Assembly: GCF_000499845.2 (NCBI RefSeq)
Contig: NC_023750.2
Span: 33,806,823 to 33,870,822 of the forward strand
Length of the DNA: 64,000 nt
Source of the DNA: Phaseolus vulgaris
Taxonomy: Eukaryota; Streptophyta; Magnoliopsida; Fabales; Fabaceae
Reading direction: 5' to 3'
Shown here: piece by piece, positions 1 to 16,772 of the stretch
Layout of the letters: every line of letters begins with the position of its first letter
Position numbering within the stretch: the stretch's first letter is position 1
Position numbers and translations under genes: made by a program
The notes under the pieces: generated by a model
Told to the model about the DNA's origin: nothing
The model's database searches: none
Seen by the model: the letters and a program-made list of their open reading frames with translations, nothing else

Positions 1-2699
1 GTATATTTCGGAATGGGTTGGGTTTTTTTAGAATTAAAGAGGCAATTACTTTTTGCACCCTCACTTTCTCTTGCACGTCTATGGAGGTGTTGAAAACGCC
101 TAAAATAACTTTACTTGGATTGTTGATTTTGAAAACATCTTCCGCATTATACAATTTTTATAGGAATATTAGAAATATTTAAAATATCCTTGTTTGTGGA
201 ATTTGAAAATGTTTGAATTATAAAATTTAAATTGTATTTTCTATCTAGAATATAAATCTATAAATATATATTTAAATTATGTAATCTGAAAATATATTAT
301 GAATAGTATAATTTATATATAATATAAATATATATTTTAGATTATGTAATCCGAAAATATATTATAAATTGTATAATTTACGATACACTTTTGAATTATG
401 TAGTTGTGTAATAAGTAATTAAATATTATTTTAAATTTTGATAAAAGATTTAAAAGTTGAATTCATATTTATGAAAAAAGACTATATTTTTTTTTCTTGT
501 AGGACTTACGTATGGAAGGGATAATTGACTTTGAATATGAATCTCACACCTCAGAACTCAATAGGCTTTCTCATAAGCACTTTTCGTTCATACTTAGTTA
601 TGATATCTAAATATTGATAAGTTTAAATAATTAGTTCATAACTTTTTAAACTTTGCCGTATTAGTTACGTTAATTAAGTAAGCATTTAAAGTTTTTCCTA
701 TCCACGTGACTAGTTGGGTTTTATTTCTTTTGTTTTAGTTCATTCTAAAGTTTTAGGTCAAAGTTGTATTTATTTTACGTTAGAATCAATATATTTTGTT
801 AATTTTATATATGATTTATATCGTTGTAAGTTTTTTATATTTAATAAAAACCGTGCAAAACTATTTTCTATTTTTAATAAAATTAATAGTCAATTTGATG
901 TTTATATTTGTATTTGTATCAAAACATATTAAAAAATTGCTTTTAAGTCTAAGTTAATATTATAAAATTATGTTATAAAAAGAGGTTTGTACCTATTTAT
1001 ATACTAGAAATATTTTAATTTCTAATTGAAATGAGATATCTAATAGAACAAAACATACTATCAAGATCTAACGTGAATGCGGATTTTTTCTTTGGAATCA
1101 TTTTTCATTTCACAAATAACATCATTAAGATAACATTATTAGGATCAATCAACGCATCTAAGATATTGTCCACTTTATTTCATTGTTCCATTTTATCCAT
1201 ATTAATCTTTGATGAAAAAAATGCAACACAGTGTGAAAATGTTTGGTGAATAAGGACCATGAGTTATGGATGCAAGGAGAATAAGTAGCTTGAAGAGCCT
1301 AAACCTACTTCAAACTGAAATCTACATGCTAATTCACTATGTAAAGTGAAAGCAAGTTAAAAAAAAAATGGAATATGACATTTAAAAGTTAAGATTAATA
1401 ATTGAAAAATGAAATGTGACATTAATAAATAATTGAAGTCAGTTTTAAATTTAAAATAATAATTTCATACTATTATAAATTAAGATTGAAAACATTTTAT
1501 ATTGATGTATTTCACACATGAGAAAATAAGTTATGACAAGTAGAGAAATTTGAAAGTTCATTTTGTTTACAAGGTTATTGAAACTAATGTTTTCTCTTTA
1601 TACTTGATTTATTTTAGGTTTCTTTATTTTTTACTATTTTGTTTTAGGTCTTGATTTCTTCTTTTAAATTTGAAGCCGAATCAGTTAAAAAAAAGAAGAA
1701 TAAGAAATATTTACTTTTTCTTGCTTTTTCAAATCCAATTACTTTCCTTTAATTTTTTTATATTTTAGATGTTATAATTTTTTATATTATAATATACAAA
1801 ATCACTAAGGAAACATAAAAGTATAAACTAATATTTAATCTTCCCCCTATTTTTATAAATTTGATTTCAAATTAATTTCTTTCATTATTTTATGTTAAAT
1901 TTATTTGTTTCATAATTTTTTAATTTTTATACTTTAAGCAAAATAACGAGAAAATACGAGAATCCTCGTTCACAATTGCTATATTTTATGGGTTAGTTTA
2001 TACGATAGTTTAAAGACGGACAAATAATTATCCAATCTAACTTGTTTACTGTAATTGGTTTTTAGACTTTAAGACAATTAAACATATCTAATTTACTAAT
2101 TTTTAACTTGAAATTATTTAATATTATTATTACATTTTTTAATTATTTTTTGACTTTGGTATTCTTATAAATATTTATTTTATGCATCATGTAGTTAATT
2201 CTAAAATTTTGTATATTAACTAAAAATAATATGCACTGGTCCCTTATCTAATTAATTATATTTTTAATATTTAAATAAAAATAGAGAATAGTATATATAT
2301 ATATATAATTTGGATTGAAATATTAATCATTTTATCATACTTTTTTTTTCACAACAAACAAATCAATTTTACGTAATTTTTTTTAATTATAAATTAACTG
2401 AAATCTGAAGAAAAATTTAATGTAAAAAATGTTAATAATATTTTTGAAATATAAATAGTTATAATTTTAGATAAATAAATAAATTTCATTATAAAAAAAT
2501 TATTTAAAAGAATTAATAGTTTAATAATTTATAAAAATCTTTAAAAGGGTGTAGAACAAGTATGAAACCTTTATCTTAAGTCTTAAAAGTCTTGTTGTCT
2601 CAAAAGGTTATTAACATCATTTTATTACATTGGAGTACATGTAAAAAGAGTTGTTTCATATACAAGTGACCAAACATATATTAATAAATTAATATAATA
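1..2699. other. AT-rich intergenic DNA, no gene seen
   Basis: Very AT-rich sequence with short open frames that have the composition of noncoding DNA and no recognisable domain. Between about 230 and 420 the motif 'attatgtaatccgaaaatat' recurs with variation. Similar low-complexity text recurs at 9960-10120, so this may be part of an old dispersed repeat. A short TA run lies at about 2290-2308. Confidence 0.6.
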
Positions 2700-2740
2700 A
2701 TAATTTCCTTTACGAAAGTAGTAAAATTATTCAAAAAAAA

Positions 2741-3105
2741 AACTTAAAAAATTATTAAATAAAAATCAATTTTAGAGATAAAAATAATTAGTTATTATAT
2801 TGATTAAATAGAAATCAATTTTGACTAAATTAGATATTAAATATTATTTTAAAGGTTAAAAAAATAACAAGTATGTAAATTAATTTCTATTATAAATATT
2901 TTTTTAAATTGGTATCTAATTAGCTACCAAAATTTTGGGTACCAAATTTAGAATATGGTAATTAATTAGATATCAATTTAGAAACTATTTATTAATAATA
3001 AAAAATAATTTAGATGTTAATATTTTTTTAGTCTCTAAAATAATATCTAATCTAATAAACGTAACAATTAACTAATTATTTTTTAATGATTTTATTATAG
3101 TGACA
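2741..3105. repeat. Foldback (MITE-like) inverted repeat
   Basis: The two halves are imperfect reverse complements around a centre near 2938. For example 'ggtatctaattagctacc' on the left pairs with 'ggtaattaattagatatc' on the right. Outer parts of each arm (aaaaataattagtta, aaattagatatta) also pair. The right edge reads ...ttattatagtg, so the inverted end begins CACTATAA, as in short non-autonomous CACTA-like elements. No coding capacity is present. Exact ends and target duplication are not certain. Confidence 0.6.
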
Positions 3106-3516
3106 TACACATATTTGTTTTTTTTAAAAAACTTGTAATTTTTAATAAAAGAAATGAAATAAATTTATGGTAATTACAAATTAAAAATTGTATATTTTTA
3201 AAAATATAATGATTAAAATTACAATTAAATCATAATCTTTTTATACTCTTTAAATAGTTTTCGATAAAGTAAATATTCTTTAAAAGAACAAACTAATGCA
3301 AATGAATGTGGAATAAAAGTTACTTTTTTTATGCATCAATTAGCAAGATCCATGAATTAATCCAGACAAAAAAAAATCAATGTGAGTTCTTAAACATTGT
3401 TGTTTTTATAAGGTAATAAGAAAAGCTGAGAGGGGTACTCCCACTTGTTTAATATCAAGTTGTGACTCATTTAGGTTAAACTTCAAGCTATGCTAATGAA
3501 AAACAAATAATATTTT

Positions 3517-3689
3517 CTATATGGTTAACTCTCTTGCATTGGAATTCAAGGAACAAGGGGTTCTTAATGCAAATGACTCTTTTTTTCTAAGCAATGTCTC
3601 TACTGCATTTAATAGTGATATGTGTCTTGGAGCTTCCAAAATCAAACTTGTCAAACTCTTCTGCTTCTCATCATCTGTTGATTTTGAAC
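3517..3689 (-). CDS. Candidate terminal exon, unrecognised protein
   Basis: On the minus strand a strong polypyrimidine tract and acceptor (tgttttttgtcttacag) precede an open frame of about 56 codons that ends in TAG at 3519-3517. The peptide begins GSKSTDDEKQKSLTSL and includes EAPRHISLLNAVETLLRKKE, charged and helix-like, unlike a random AT-rich frame. I do not recognise the family. Any upstream exons would have to lie at higher coordinates, where the subtilase gene occupies the plus strand. This is therefore either the surviving 3' end of a broken gene or an antisense transcript. Base composition is the main support. Confidence 0.35.
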
Positions 3690-3924
3690 CTGTAAGACAA
3701 AAAACAATGAGATTTCAGCATTAGTCCCCTGCTGAATACTTTCATCATTGGCCTAATTTGTGACCTCCCTAGTGTTTCAAAGCTAATTAGATAAAATTAA
3801 TGAAAAGAGTCAAAGAAAAACATGATGGGAGATTAATCTTCATTAACACTGCTATGATAAGACCAACAAACATAATGAAAATGAGAATGTTAGTAGAAGT
3901 TTATCCTCAAGAAGCAATCTTAGG

Positions 3925-3993
3925 CTAATATGTGATGTTGACTGTAGCCAAAGGTGGAATCAGAAATTCTGTAATCTGGCTTGCAAGTTTCCC
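3925..3993 (-). CDS. Candidate short exon, unrecognised protein
   Basis: On the minus strand an acceptor-like 'tttttggtag' is followed by 22 codons and a TAG stop. The peptide reads GKLASQITEFLIPPLATVNI and then TY. It looks like a conserved C-terminus but I cannot name it. No GT donor lies at its end, so it cannot simply be spliced to the exon at 3689-3517. The two may be alternative 3' ends of one gene, or this piece has lost its donor. Support is weak and rests on the acceptor and peptide character only. Confidence 0.25.
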   Translation of the reverse strand, partial: GKLASQITEFLIPPLATVNITY

Positions 3994-4080
3994 CTACCAA
4001 AAACCTTGATTAATAAATTGGAAGAAGCAAAACTAGTTGAAACCTGCTTTTGTATTCTTTCTTTTCTACAATTTTGATGG

Positions 4081-4090
4081 TATATATAAG
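4081..4090 (+). promoter_or_regulatory. TATA box of the SBT4-like subtilase gene
   Basis: The sequence tatatataag lies 67-76 bp upstream of the start codon at 4157, a normal distance for a plant TATA box with a short leader. Confidence 0.55.
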
Positions 4091-4156
4091 CTTCTTCTTG
4101 GAATGGAGACCATCTGTACACTGTTTATCCATATGCTATTGAATTATAAGCCTGAG

Positions 4157-9351
<5,195 letters not shown>

Positions 9352-11170
9352 GGTTACTGTTAAGCTGTGGCCTTAATCAAGCTTGTAGCATTCATTGCCT
9401 GTGTGCTAAAACATATGCCTCTTCTTGTGCTCAATGTTGACATTTTGTTAATAATGTGATAATAATTCTTTGACCCTATAATTTTAAGCATCAAATGAGA
9501 ATCTTAGTTATGATCTTATAGAAGCTTCAGTGTAGGTGCTTTACTCATGAAATCAAACCTTGCAATCACAATGTTGTGAATTTATTCATAGCATGGAGAA
9601 GGGTAATACTCTATTTAGGTACACATTAATTTGTACCAATAAAAAAAATACACCAATTCATGTAAAAAATATATTAGATTCCTAATAAAAGTATATTAAT
9701 AGGTAATGTTTAATAACAAAATAATTTAATTTTTATTCATGTAACTTTTGTGTGGAAGAAGTGATGAAAGTGGAGGAGTGTAAACAGAAATAAAGAAAGT
9801 GAAATAAGGTAGAAAGTAATGATGTTTGTATTAGAAGAAAGAAAGTAAAAGATAAAACACATACAAATATTAGGCAATTTATTCATGCACCTCCATAGTT
9901 TCTTCCTGTACCATCATATTTATTGTAATTTTGGAAATACTCTTCTGAATTTGTATTCCCAATTTTACAATTCGAAAGTTGTTTTAGAAAATTACTTTTG
10001 AATTATAAAATTCAAAAACCAACTTTATATTTTGAATTTTATAATTTAAAAATCAACTTTGTATTTTGAATTTTTTATAATTCGAAAGTTATTTTGATTA
10101 TGAATTCTAGAATTTAAAATAGTGTCCGTATTAAAACGGAGAAGATGATGAAAGATGCATGGACGTAGACTAAATTTTTAATTTAATTAAAGGTAAAACT
10201 AACTTTTCATGAAAAGTTAGGAGTAGAAAGAAATTATGAAGGTGAAGGAAGAAATTTCCCAGAAAATGTTTGTCCATTCTTATAACATGGTTATCGATTT
10301 CTTCTTCTAATTCCGTACTATTTTTTTTTTCATTTGTGTGGTGCCTTTCCTAAACAGTTTTATTATACAATATTTTTTCTTTAATCATGAGTATATTATT
10401 TATTCAAATTAGAGTCTAAATACAAGTCTATAACTAATTAAATAGACATAATACTTATCGCTATTAACTTAAATATACATCCTCAATCAATAGACACAAT
10501 AATTAGAGATAAATATATTAATTTCACCATGTCATTTATCCTAATATAAAATAAACATGTTTGCTAATATTAAATATGAAGTCTCTGTAAACATAATCCA
10601 TAGAACGCAATTAATAAATAGCGATTTTCTAAAAATAATCACATCGTCCATATTTCACAAATATAAAAAAAAAAACAGTTTTTAAAATATAATCAAATTT
10701 TCTACTCACAAGCCATAATCATATTTATCTAACCTTCCAAATAACAAACGTGTTTGTTTCTATAATTTGATTTTGTAATATGTATAGACATAATTTATAC
10801 TTTCAACTATTAAAAAAACATTTTTTACACTGATATTCCTCTTAAACAATATTAAATACCAAAACATGATTTTTTACTTTTGAAAATAAATAAAATTTAA
10901 TCATAATACAAGTAGTTAATCACTCCTGATGTTACTGAGTACTAGGATCTTCATTGGACATCAAATAATCTTATGTATAATGTGAAAATTTCAAAAATAA
11001 AAGATAATGATTATTTAATTATAATATTTGTAATTTAAATATATTTATTCGCTGACTTAAATATCAAGTATTTTTATAGATATCTGGATCAGACTGAATC
11101 AAGAGATCAAAATATTGAAAAGAACTTGAAAAACCGAAGAAACTGAAAAAAAAATTAATAGTAGAAATAC
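9352..11170. other. 3' flank of subtilase and AT-rich intergenic DNA
   Basis: The first 130 bases after the stop probably hold the 3' UTR (several AATAAT-like signals near 9450-9470). From about 9870 the text 'ttttgaattttataattcgaaag' recurs several times up to 10110 and resembles the low-complexity repeat at 230-420. No gene is seen. Confidence 0.5.
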
Positions 11171-11175
11171 AGGTT

Positions 11176-11405
11176 CACTACAAAAAAAATCAGTATTATC
11201 TACGAATTTTTATCTTGCCTACCAACTATTACCCACGAATTCTGATTTCGTAGGTAAATTCAACATTACCTACCAACTATTATCTACGGATCTTATTACC
11301 TACCAATTTTTATCTACGGATCTCTATTACCTACCAACTATTACTCACGAATCTCTATTACCTACGAACTATCATCCACTGACCTCTATTACCTACCGAC
11401 TATTA
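11176..11405 (+). mobile_element. CACTA-type transposon terminus with subterminal repeats
   Basis: The sequence begins CACTACAAAAAAAA at 11176. It is followed by at least six degenerate copies of a block of about 30-40 bp built from 'attacctaccaactatta' plus 'tctacggatct' or 'cacgaatct'. A CACTA terminus followed by short subterminal repeats in both orientations is the hallmark of En/Spm (CMC) elements. No matching inverted end (TAGTG) was found in the next 1.5 kb and no transposase is visible, so this is one end or a deletion derivative. Confidence 0.6.
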
Positions 11406-11752
11406 TCATAATAATTATATATATAATATTAAAAATATTAATATAATATGAAAAATCACAATTCATATTCATAAATAATAATAATCATAACTAATTTATA
11501 CATATTATTAATATTAATATAATAATTTAAATAATATAATTAGTATTATATTAAAATAAAAATAATATTAATAATAATAATATTAATGATATTAGTAATA
11601 TAACAAAATTAATAATATCAGTAATAATAACATTAATAATATAAATACTATTAATAAAAATATATATAAAATTAACATTATTTATAATATTAATAATATT
11701 AAAACTATTTTTAATATTTATTAATATTAATAAATATTTATTAATCATATTA

Positions 11753-12200
11753 AATAATATTAATAATATTAATAATATTAATAATATTAATAATATTAAT
11801 AATATTAATAATATTAATAATATTAATAATATTAATAATATTAATAATATTAATAATATTAATAATATTAATAATATTAATAATATTAATAATATTAATA
11901 ATATTAATAATATTAATAATACTTAATAATATTAATAATACTTAATAATATTTAATAATATTAATAATACTTAATAATATTAATAATATTAATAATATTA
12001 ATAATATTAATAATATTAATAATACTTAATAATATTAATAATATTAATAATACTTAATAATATTTAATAATATTAATAATACTTAATAATATTAATAATA
12101 TTAATAATACTTAATAATATTAATAATATTAAATAATATTAATAATATTTAATAATATTTAATAATATTAATAATATTAAAATATTAATAATATTATTAA
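11753..12200. repeat. 9-bp AT satellite (AATATTAAT)n
   Basis: About 450 bp of near-perfect tandem repetition of a 9-bp unit, AATATTAAT. From about 11920 on, longer variants carrying 'acttaat' or 'atttaat' are inserted. The flanks 11405-11752 and 12200-12240 are almost pure A/T with related triplets. The unit is its own near reverse complement (AATATT core), so the tract can fold on itself. Open frames across it are meaningless. Confidence 0.95.
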
Positions 12201-12296
12201 TATTAATAATATTTAATTTTTATTTTATTAATTATATTAATATTGATAATCACACTCATGCTGATAAATATAATAATAATCATAACATGACAACAA

Positions 12297-12400
12297 AATT
12301 TAACTGGTGTAATGGTTAAAGTTTCTATGGACATTTCTCAAGGGACTTGGCTTTGAGTTCTTCCATTACGTATGAATTTTTTTTATTTGACATCCATATT
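12297..12400 (+). mobile_element. SINE-like, tRNA-derived head
   Basis: The segment has an A-box-like tggtgtaatgg (12305-12315) and, 35 bp later, a weak B-box-like gctttgagttc (12350-12360), then 'ttccattacgtatgaa' and a T8 run. This spacing fits the pol III promoter of a tRNA-derived plant SINE. The B box has drifted and no target duplication was identified. It could be a chance match. Confidence 0.4.
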
Positions 12401-13370
12401 TCACTTTACACCCTAATAAATATTATAATTTTAAAATATTTTATATTTGACTTGTATTTTTATTAAAAAGATGTTTTTTTTTAATTTTTTTATTATAAAT
12501 ATTAATATTCATTGTGGATGAGGAAGATATCATCCTATTATTACCTAAAGAAGTAAAGTGAAAGAGATTGATAGTGAATTGGAGGGGCAAAGGAGTGCGC
12601 AATGTTTGACTTGGTGGATCGTATATAAAATAACAGAGTCTATGCAGTAGTGTTTTACTTTGTTTAACTTTTTCTATAATTGGAAAGTGTGCATGCTTCA
12701 AATTTAAACACGCAGTCATACACGCCATCCACTTCGCTTAAACCAAAATGCTGCCATTTACTCATTAAGGAAAATTATTTTTTAAAAGTTATTAAAATAA
12801 TAATATTGTTTGTTGTTAAATAAATGTAAAAGAAGATTGAATGTGAAATTATCAAAGGTCAAATTCAATAGAGTCCTAATAAATTAACAACCATCTAGAA
12901 TTTCTAGTATGACAACCGATGAGACTGTTATGATTATTATCTTTTTAATATATGTCAAGATGATGTTTTAATGAAAATGAATAAGGAAAATATATTATCA
13001 ATGTTCACCTCTTCTTTTTCTATGTTTACACACAACTTCTTCTTTTTTTATGTTGGTGATTTCACTTTTTTTCTCAATCTTTTATATGTGTATAGGAGAC
13101 TTTTGCATGCATTCTCTATTTTTTTCTTCATCTTTTATGTAAAACTATTTCTCAGTTTAAATTGAATTAAAAGTCAAACATTCTTCCTCCTAATTCAAAT
13201 TGAATCATAAGTCAAATATCCATCGAATCAAAATATAAGTACTCATCCACTTAATTTTTTTTTTTTAAATTCCTCAAACTTAAACTTGAGTCTATATATA
13301 TCTTACCAATAGTATATTTTACTTAAATTTGACTCCTATATTTTACCAATAATATATTTTATCAATTTAG
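12401..13370. other. AT-rich intergenic DNA, no gene seen
   Basis: Low-complexity AT-rich sequence. The open frames at 12441-12728 (-) and 12971-13165 (+) have no recognisable domain and a composition typical of noncoding DNA. Confidence 0.5.
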
Positions 13371-13610
13371 TAGAGTCTTGGGCCGAATTCGACGTGGTAC
13401 ACCGAGGGTCGTTCGGAGATTGTCGAGATGATTAAGGCTTCTTAGTTTCATTGGCTTACGTCTGAGGTTAGGGGACTGTAGAGTCTTGGACTGAGCCCGA
13501 TGCAATGCGTTGAAGGATCACCTGTCGATCTCGTCTTAAAGGGTTTTTGCTTCACGAGCACAAATAGTTGAAATCCCGAACAATCAATATGTGAGTAAAG
13601 GAGAACATTT
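13371..13610 (+). repeat. GC-richer segment with a duplicated motif
   Basis: A 200-bp block clearly richer in GC than its surroundings carries the motif tagagtcttgggccgaattcga at its start and tagagtcttggactgagcccga about 109 bp later. It looks like part of an LTR or other transposed fragment, but I cannot assign a family and no coding frame is evident. Confidence 0.35.
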
Positions 13611-14173
13611 ATTATGGAAGAAGGCCAATAACAAAATCAGGTATAACAGAACTAGATGCAGGAGACTAATATATATATCGAAAAAGATAAGGAGAATGGA
13701 CAAATAACACACTGAGTTAAAAATACACTTATTCTTAACTACATTCAATGTTCTAGTTTTGAGATCGTCACCTTATTGCAAATTTCAATTTTTTAATTCT
13801 TTAAAAAATAAAATTACCCTTCCCAAGTAGACACCCAATACCATGTTACCATTGGAAAGGAGTATTTTTTTCTTCAAGTTGTGAAACTAACCTTTTTTTT
13901 CTTCAAAGAAAACTGCTGCAACATAGTACGTCATTCATTTTCGATTAAAATATTTTTAAAAAATAAAATCATGATAATGAAAGTTGAAAGTTACTCCAAA
14001 TCCTCGTATGACCAAATGATCTTATTGTGTGTAAATAAATAAGAATAAGAAATATGAATGTGAAGGCAGAAGGAGCAATGATGGTCGTAAATTAATCACC
14101 TACTTGTCTTGCCCACATTCAAGGTACGAGTGTTTTTCTTTTTCATCTTTTTTTGCACACGTTGCTATTTTCA

Positions 14174-14183
14174 CTATATAATA
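14174..14183 (+). promoter_or_regulatory. TATA box of the receptor kinase gene
   Basis: ctatataata lies about 60-69 bp upstream of the start codon at 14243, giving a leader of about 35-40 nt. Confidence 0.5.
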
Positions 14184-14242
14184 TAACAGCATAGCACTAC
14201 AAATTCATTGAAATTCTAGCAAAAATCTGGAATAACGTTTTC

Positions 14243-16772
14243 ATGGCTACTTCTTCACCAACCTTCATCGCCATCCTCCTCCTCATGCTGCTCCACCTCC
14301 ACTCATCGGCAGCGCTTCCTCTCTCCGTGGGGAGCCCCGACGAAGACGTCATAGTTTCGAGGCCCAAGGGGACGTTCACGGCGGGGTTCAGGCGCGTGGG
14401 AGAGAACGCGTACTGCTTCGGCGTGTGGTTCTCGCAGGCAGAGAAGCACGTGGTGTGGATGGCCAACCGCGACGTTCCAGTGAACGGGAAACGCTCCTCG
14501 CTCTCCCTCCTCAAGAACGGCAACCTCGTGTTGTCTGATGCCGGACAGTTCGACGTTTGGGACACGAAGACTCTGTCGGCGAAGCCGTTGGAGTTGCATT
14601 TACACGACACCGGCAATCTCGTGCTCCGGGAACAGACCAATAGAAGCTCTGTTTTGTGGCAGAGCTTCAATTTTCCCACTGATACACTCCTCCCTGGCCA
14701 GATTCTGACCAGGTATCACCGATTTTTTTCACACTTTTTATTTTATCTTAGTGAAATTATATGTTGAACGTTTGGATTACTCGCTAAAATGCATTTATAT
14801 AATTTAAAGTTGAATTGATTCACACTGGTAACTTGATGGCAGGTTCACGACGCTTGTTTCGTCGAGAAGTGAGGGAAACTATTCCTCTGGGTTTTACAAA
14901 CTCTTCTTCGACAACGACAACGTTTTCCGTCTTCTGTATGAGGGTCCTCAAGTTTCAAGCGTTTACTGGCCGGATCCTTGGCTAGTTAGCAACAACGTTG
15001 GGAGTGGTAACGGAAGATCCTCGTACAATAGTAGCAGAGTTGCAGTTCTGGATGAGTTGGGCAAATTCAGTGCTTCTGATGCTTTCAGTTACAAGACAAT
15101 TGATTATGGGTTACTCCTTCAACGAAGGTTGACCCTTGACTATGATGGCAATGTTCGTATCTATAGTAGAGAAAATGGTCAGGAAGATTGGTCAATAACA
15201 GGGCAATTTAAATCACAACCTTGTTTCATTCATGGGATCTGTGGACCCTACAGTATATGCAACCATGAACAAGCAACTGGGAGAAAGTGTGTGTGTCTTG
15301 AAGGGTATAGTTGGATTGATAGTCAAGATTGGTCTTTGGGTTGCAAACCAAATTTTCAACCTACTTGTGATAACAAGACAGAATATCGGTTTGTAGCCTT
15401 GTATGAAGTAGATTTTTATGGATATGACTATGGATCTTCCTTTTCAAATTACACATATAAACAATGTGAGAAATGGTGCTCGGAATTGTGCCAGTGCAAG
15501 GGCTTTCAGTTCAGCTTTCCCCAAGATAATGGGCCCTTTTGGTGTTACCCAAAGACGCAGTTGCTAAATGGACACCGTTCACCCGGTTTCCGGGGACAAT
15601 TTTTCTTGCGTCTGCCAAAAGGAAGTGCTAAAGAGAACAACTTGCAAAACAATGAGGGCTTGGTTTGTCCGAGAAATGCAGAAAAAGTACTAGAAAGACC
15701 ATATGTGAAAGGCAAGGAAAATGGGTCCGTTAAGTTCGTGCTTCGGTTTGCAGTTGGCTTAGGAGGGTTTGAGGTCGTGTGCATCTTTATGGTGTGGTGT
15801 TTCTTGTTTAGGAGTAGCAACCATTTGGTTAGGGAAGACCAACAAGGGTATGTTCTTGCCGCAGCTGCAGGGTGCAGAAGGTACACTTATTCTGAACTGA
15901 AACAAGCCACAAAGGGTTTTAGTGAAGAGATTGGAAGGGGTGCCGGGGGGACAGTGTACAAGGGTATGTTATCAGATAACCGAATTGCAGCAATAAAAAA
16001 GCTACACGAATTTGCAGACCAAGGAGAGAGTGAGTTCCTCACTGAAATGAGCATCATTGGAAGGCTTAATCACATGAACTTAATTGGCATGTGGGGTTAT
16101 TGTGTAGACGGAAAACACAGGATACTGGTTTATGAGTACATGGAAAATGGCTCTTTGGCTAATAATCTTTCGTCAAATTCACTTGATTGGAGCAAGAGGT
16201 ATAACATTGCCATGGGAATGGCAAAGGGTTTGGCCTATTTACATGAAGAGTGCTTGGAGTGGATTTTACACTGTGATATCAAGCCTCAAAACATACTTCT
16301 TGACTCTGATTACCAACCCAAGGTGGCTGATTTTGGCTTGTCCAAGCCATTGAATAGAAACAACCTCAACAACTCAAGCTTCTCTAGAATAAGAGGCACT
16401 AGGGGTTACATGGCACCAGAGTGGGTTTTCAACTTGCAAATCACTTCCAAGGTGGATGTTTATAGCTATGGAATTGTTGTGTTGGAGATGATAACTGGGA
16501 GGAGTCCAATGATAGGTGTCCAAGACACAGAACCAGGGGCAGAGTCGCATGAGAGGTTGGCAACATGGGTGAGGGAGAAAAGGAGGAAAGCACCAGAAGG
16601 GGCATCTTGGGTTGAACAAATTGTTGACCCCACTTTAGGATCAGATTACAATGTGAAGCAGTTGGAGATATTGGCAAAAGTGGCTTTGGATTGTGTAGAG
16701 GAAGAGAAAGATGTGAGACCTAGCATGAGTCAAGTCGTTGAGAGGCTCCAAAGTCATGAACATGGTTCTTAA
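14243..16772 (+). CDS. G-type lectin S-domain receptor-like Ser/Thr kinase (ZmPK1-like)
   Basis: Plasma-membrane receptor kinase of 799 aa in two exons, 14243-14712 and 14843-16772, joined at an Arg codon (ag|gtatca ... ggcag|gttc). A signal peptide (IAILLLMLLHLHSSAA) is followed by a bulb-type lectin domain (FTAGF, WMANRD, GNLVL, LWQSFNFPTDTLLPGQ). Next come an S-locus glycoprotein region, an EGF-like Cys cluster and a PAN-like Cys cluster (CEKWCSELCQCKGF). One membrane span lies near residues 457-479. The kinase has its P-loop at 520-527 (GRGAGGTV), catalytic Lys542 (AAIKKL), HCDIKPQN at 633-640 (HCD instead of HRD, so of the non-RD class often linked to immune or self-recognition receptors), DFG at 653-655 and APE at 681-683. 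All catalytic motifs are intact. The ligand is unknown. Exon 1 is much richer in GC than the rest. Confidence 0.95.

Noticed and set aside
714..1249. Two 72-codon open frames (714-932 and 1031-1249) in the AT-rich left flank
   Set aside because: Composition is rich in Phe, Ile, Asn, Lys and Tyr as expected from noncoding AT-rich DNA; no domain, splice context or homology recognised.
11551..11748. 65-codon minus-strand frame made of Ile/Asn/Leu
   Set aside because: Translation of low-complexity A/T repeats beside the 9-bp satellite, not a gene.
11753..12200. Could be read as a CRISPR-like array because of regular repeats
   Set aside because: Units are contiguous 9-mers with no spacers, in a plant genome; it is a simple satellite.
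15545..16677. Minus-strand and out-of-frame open frames within the receptor kinase gene
   Set aside because: Shadows of a strongly supported coding exon; none shows a domain of its own.
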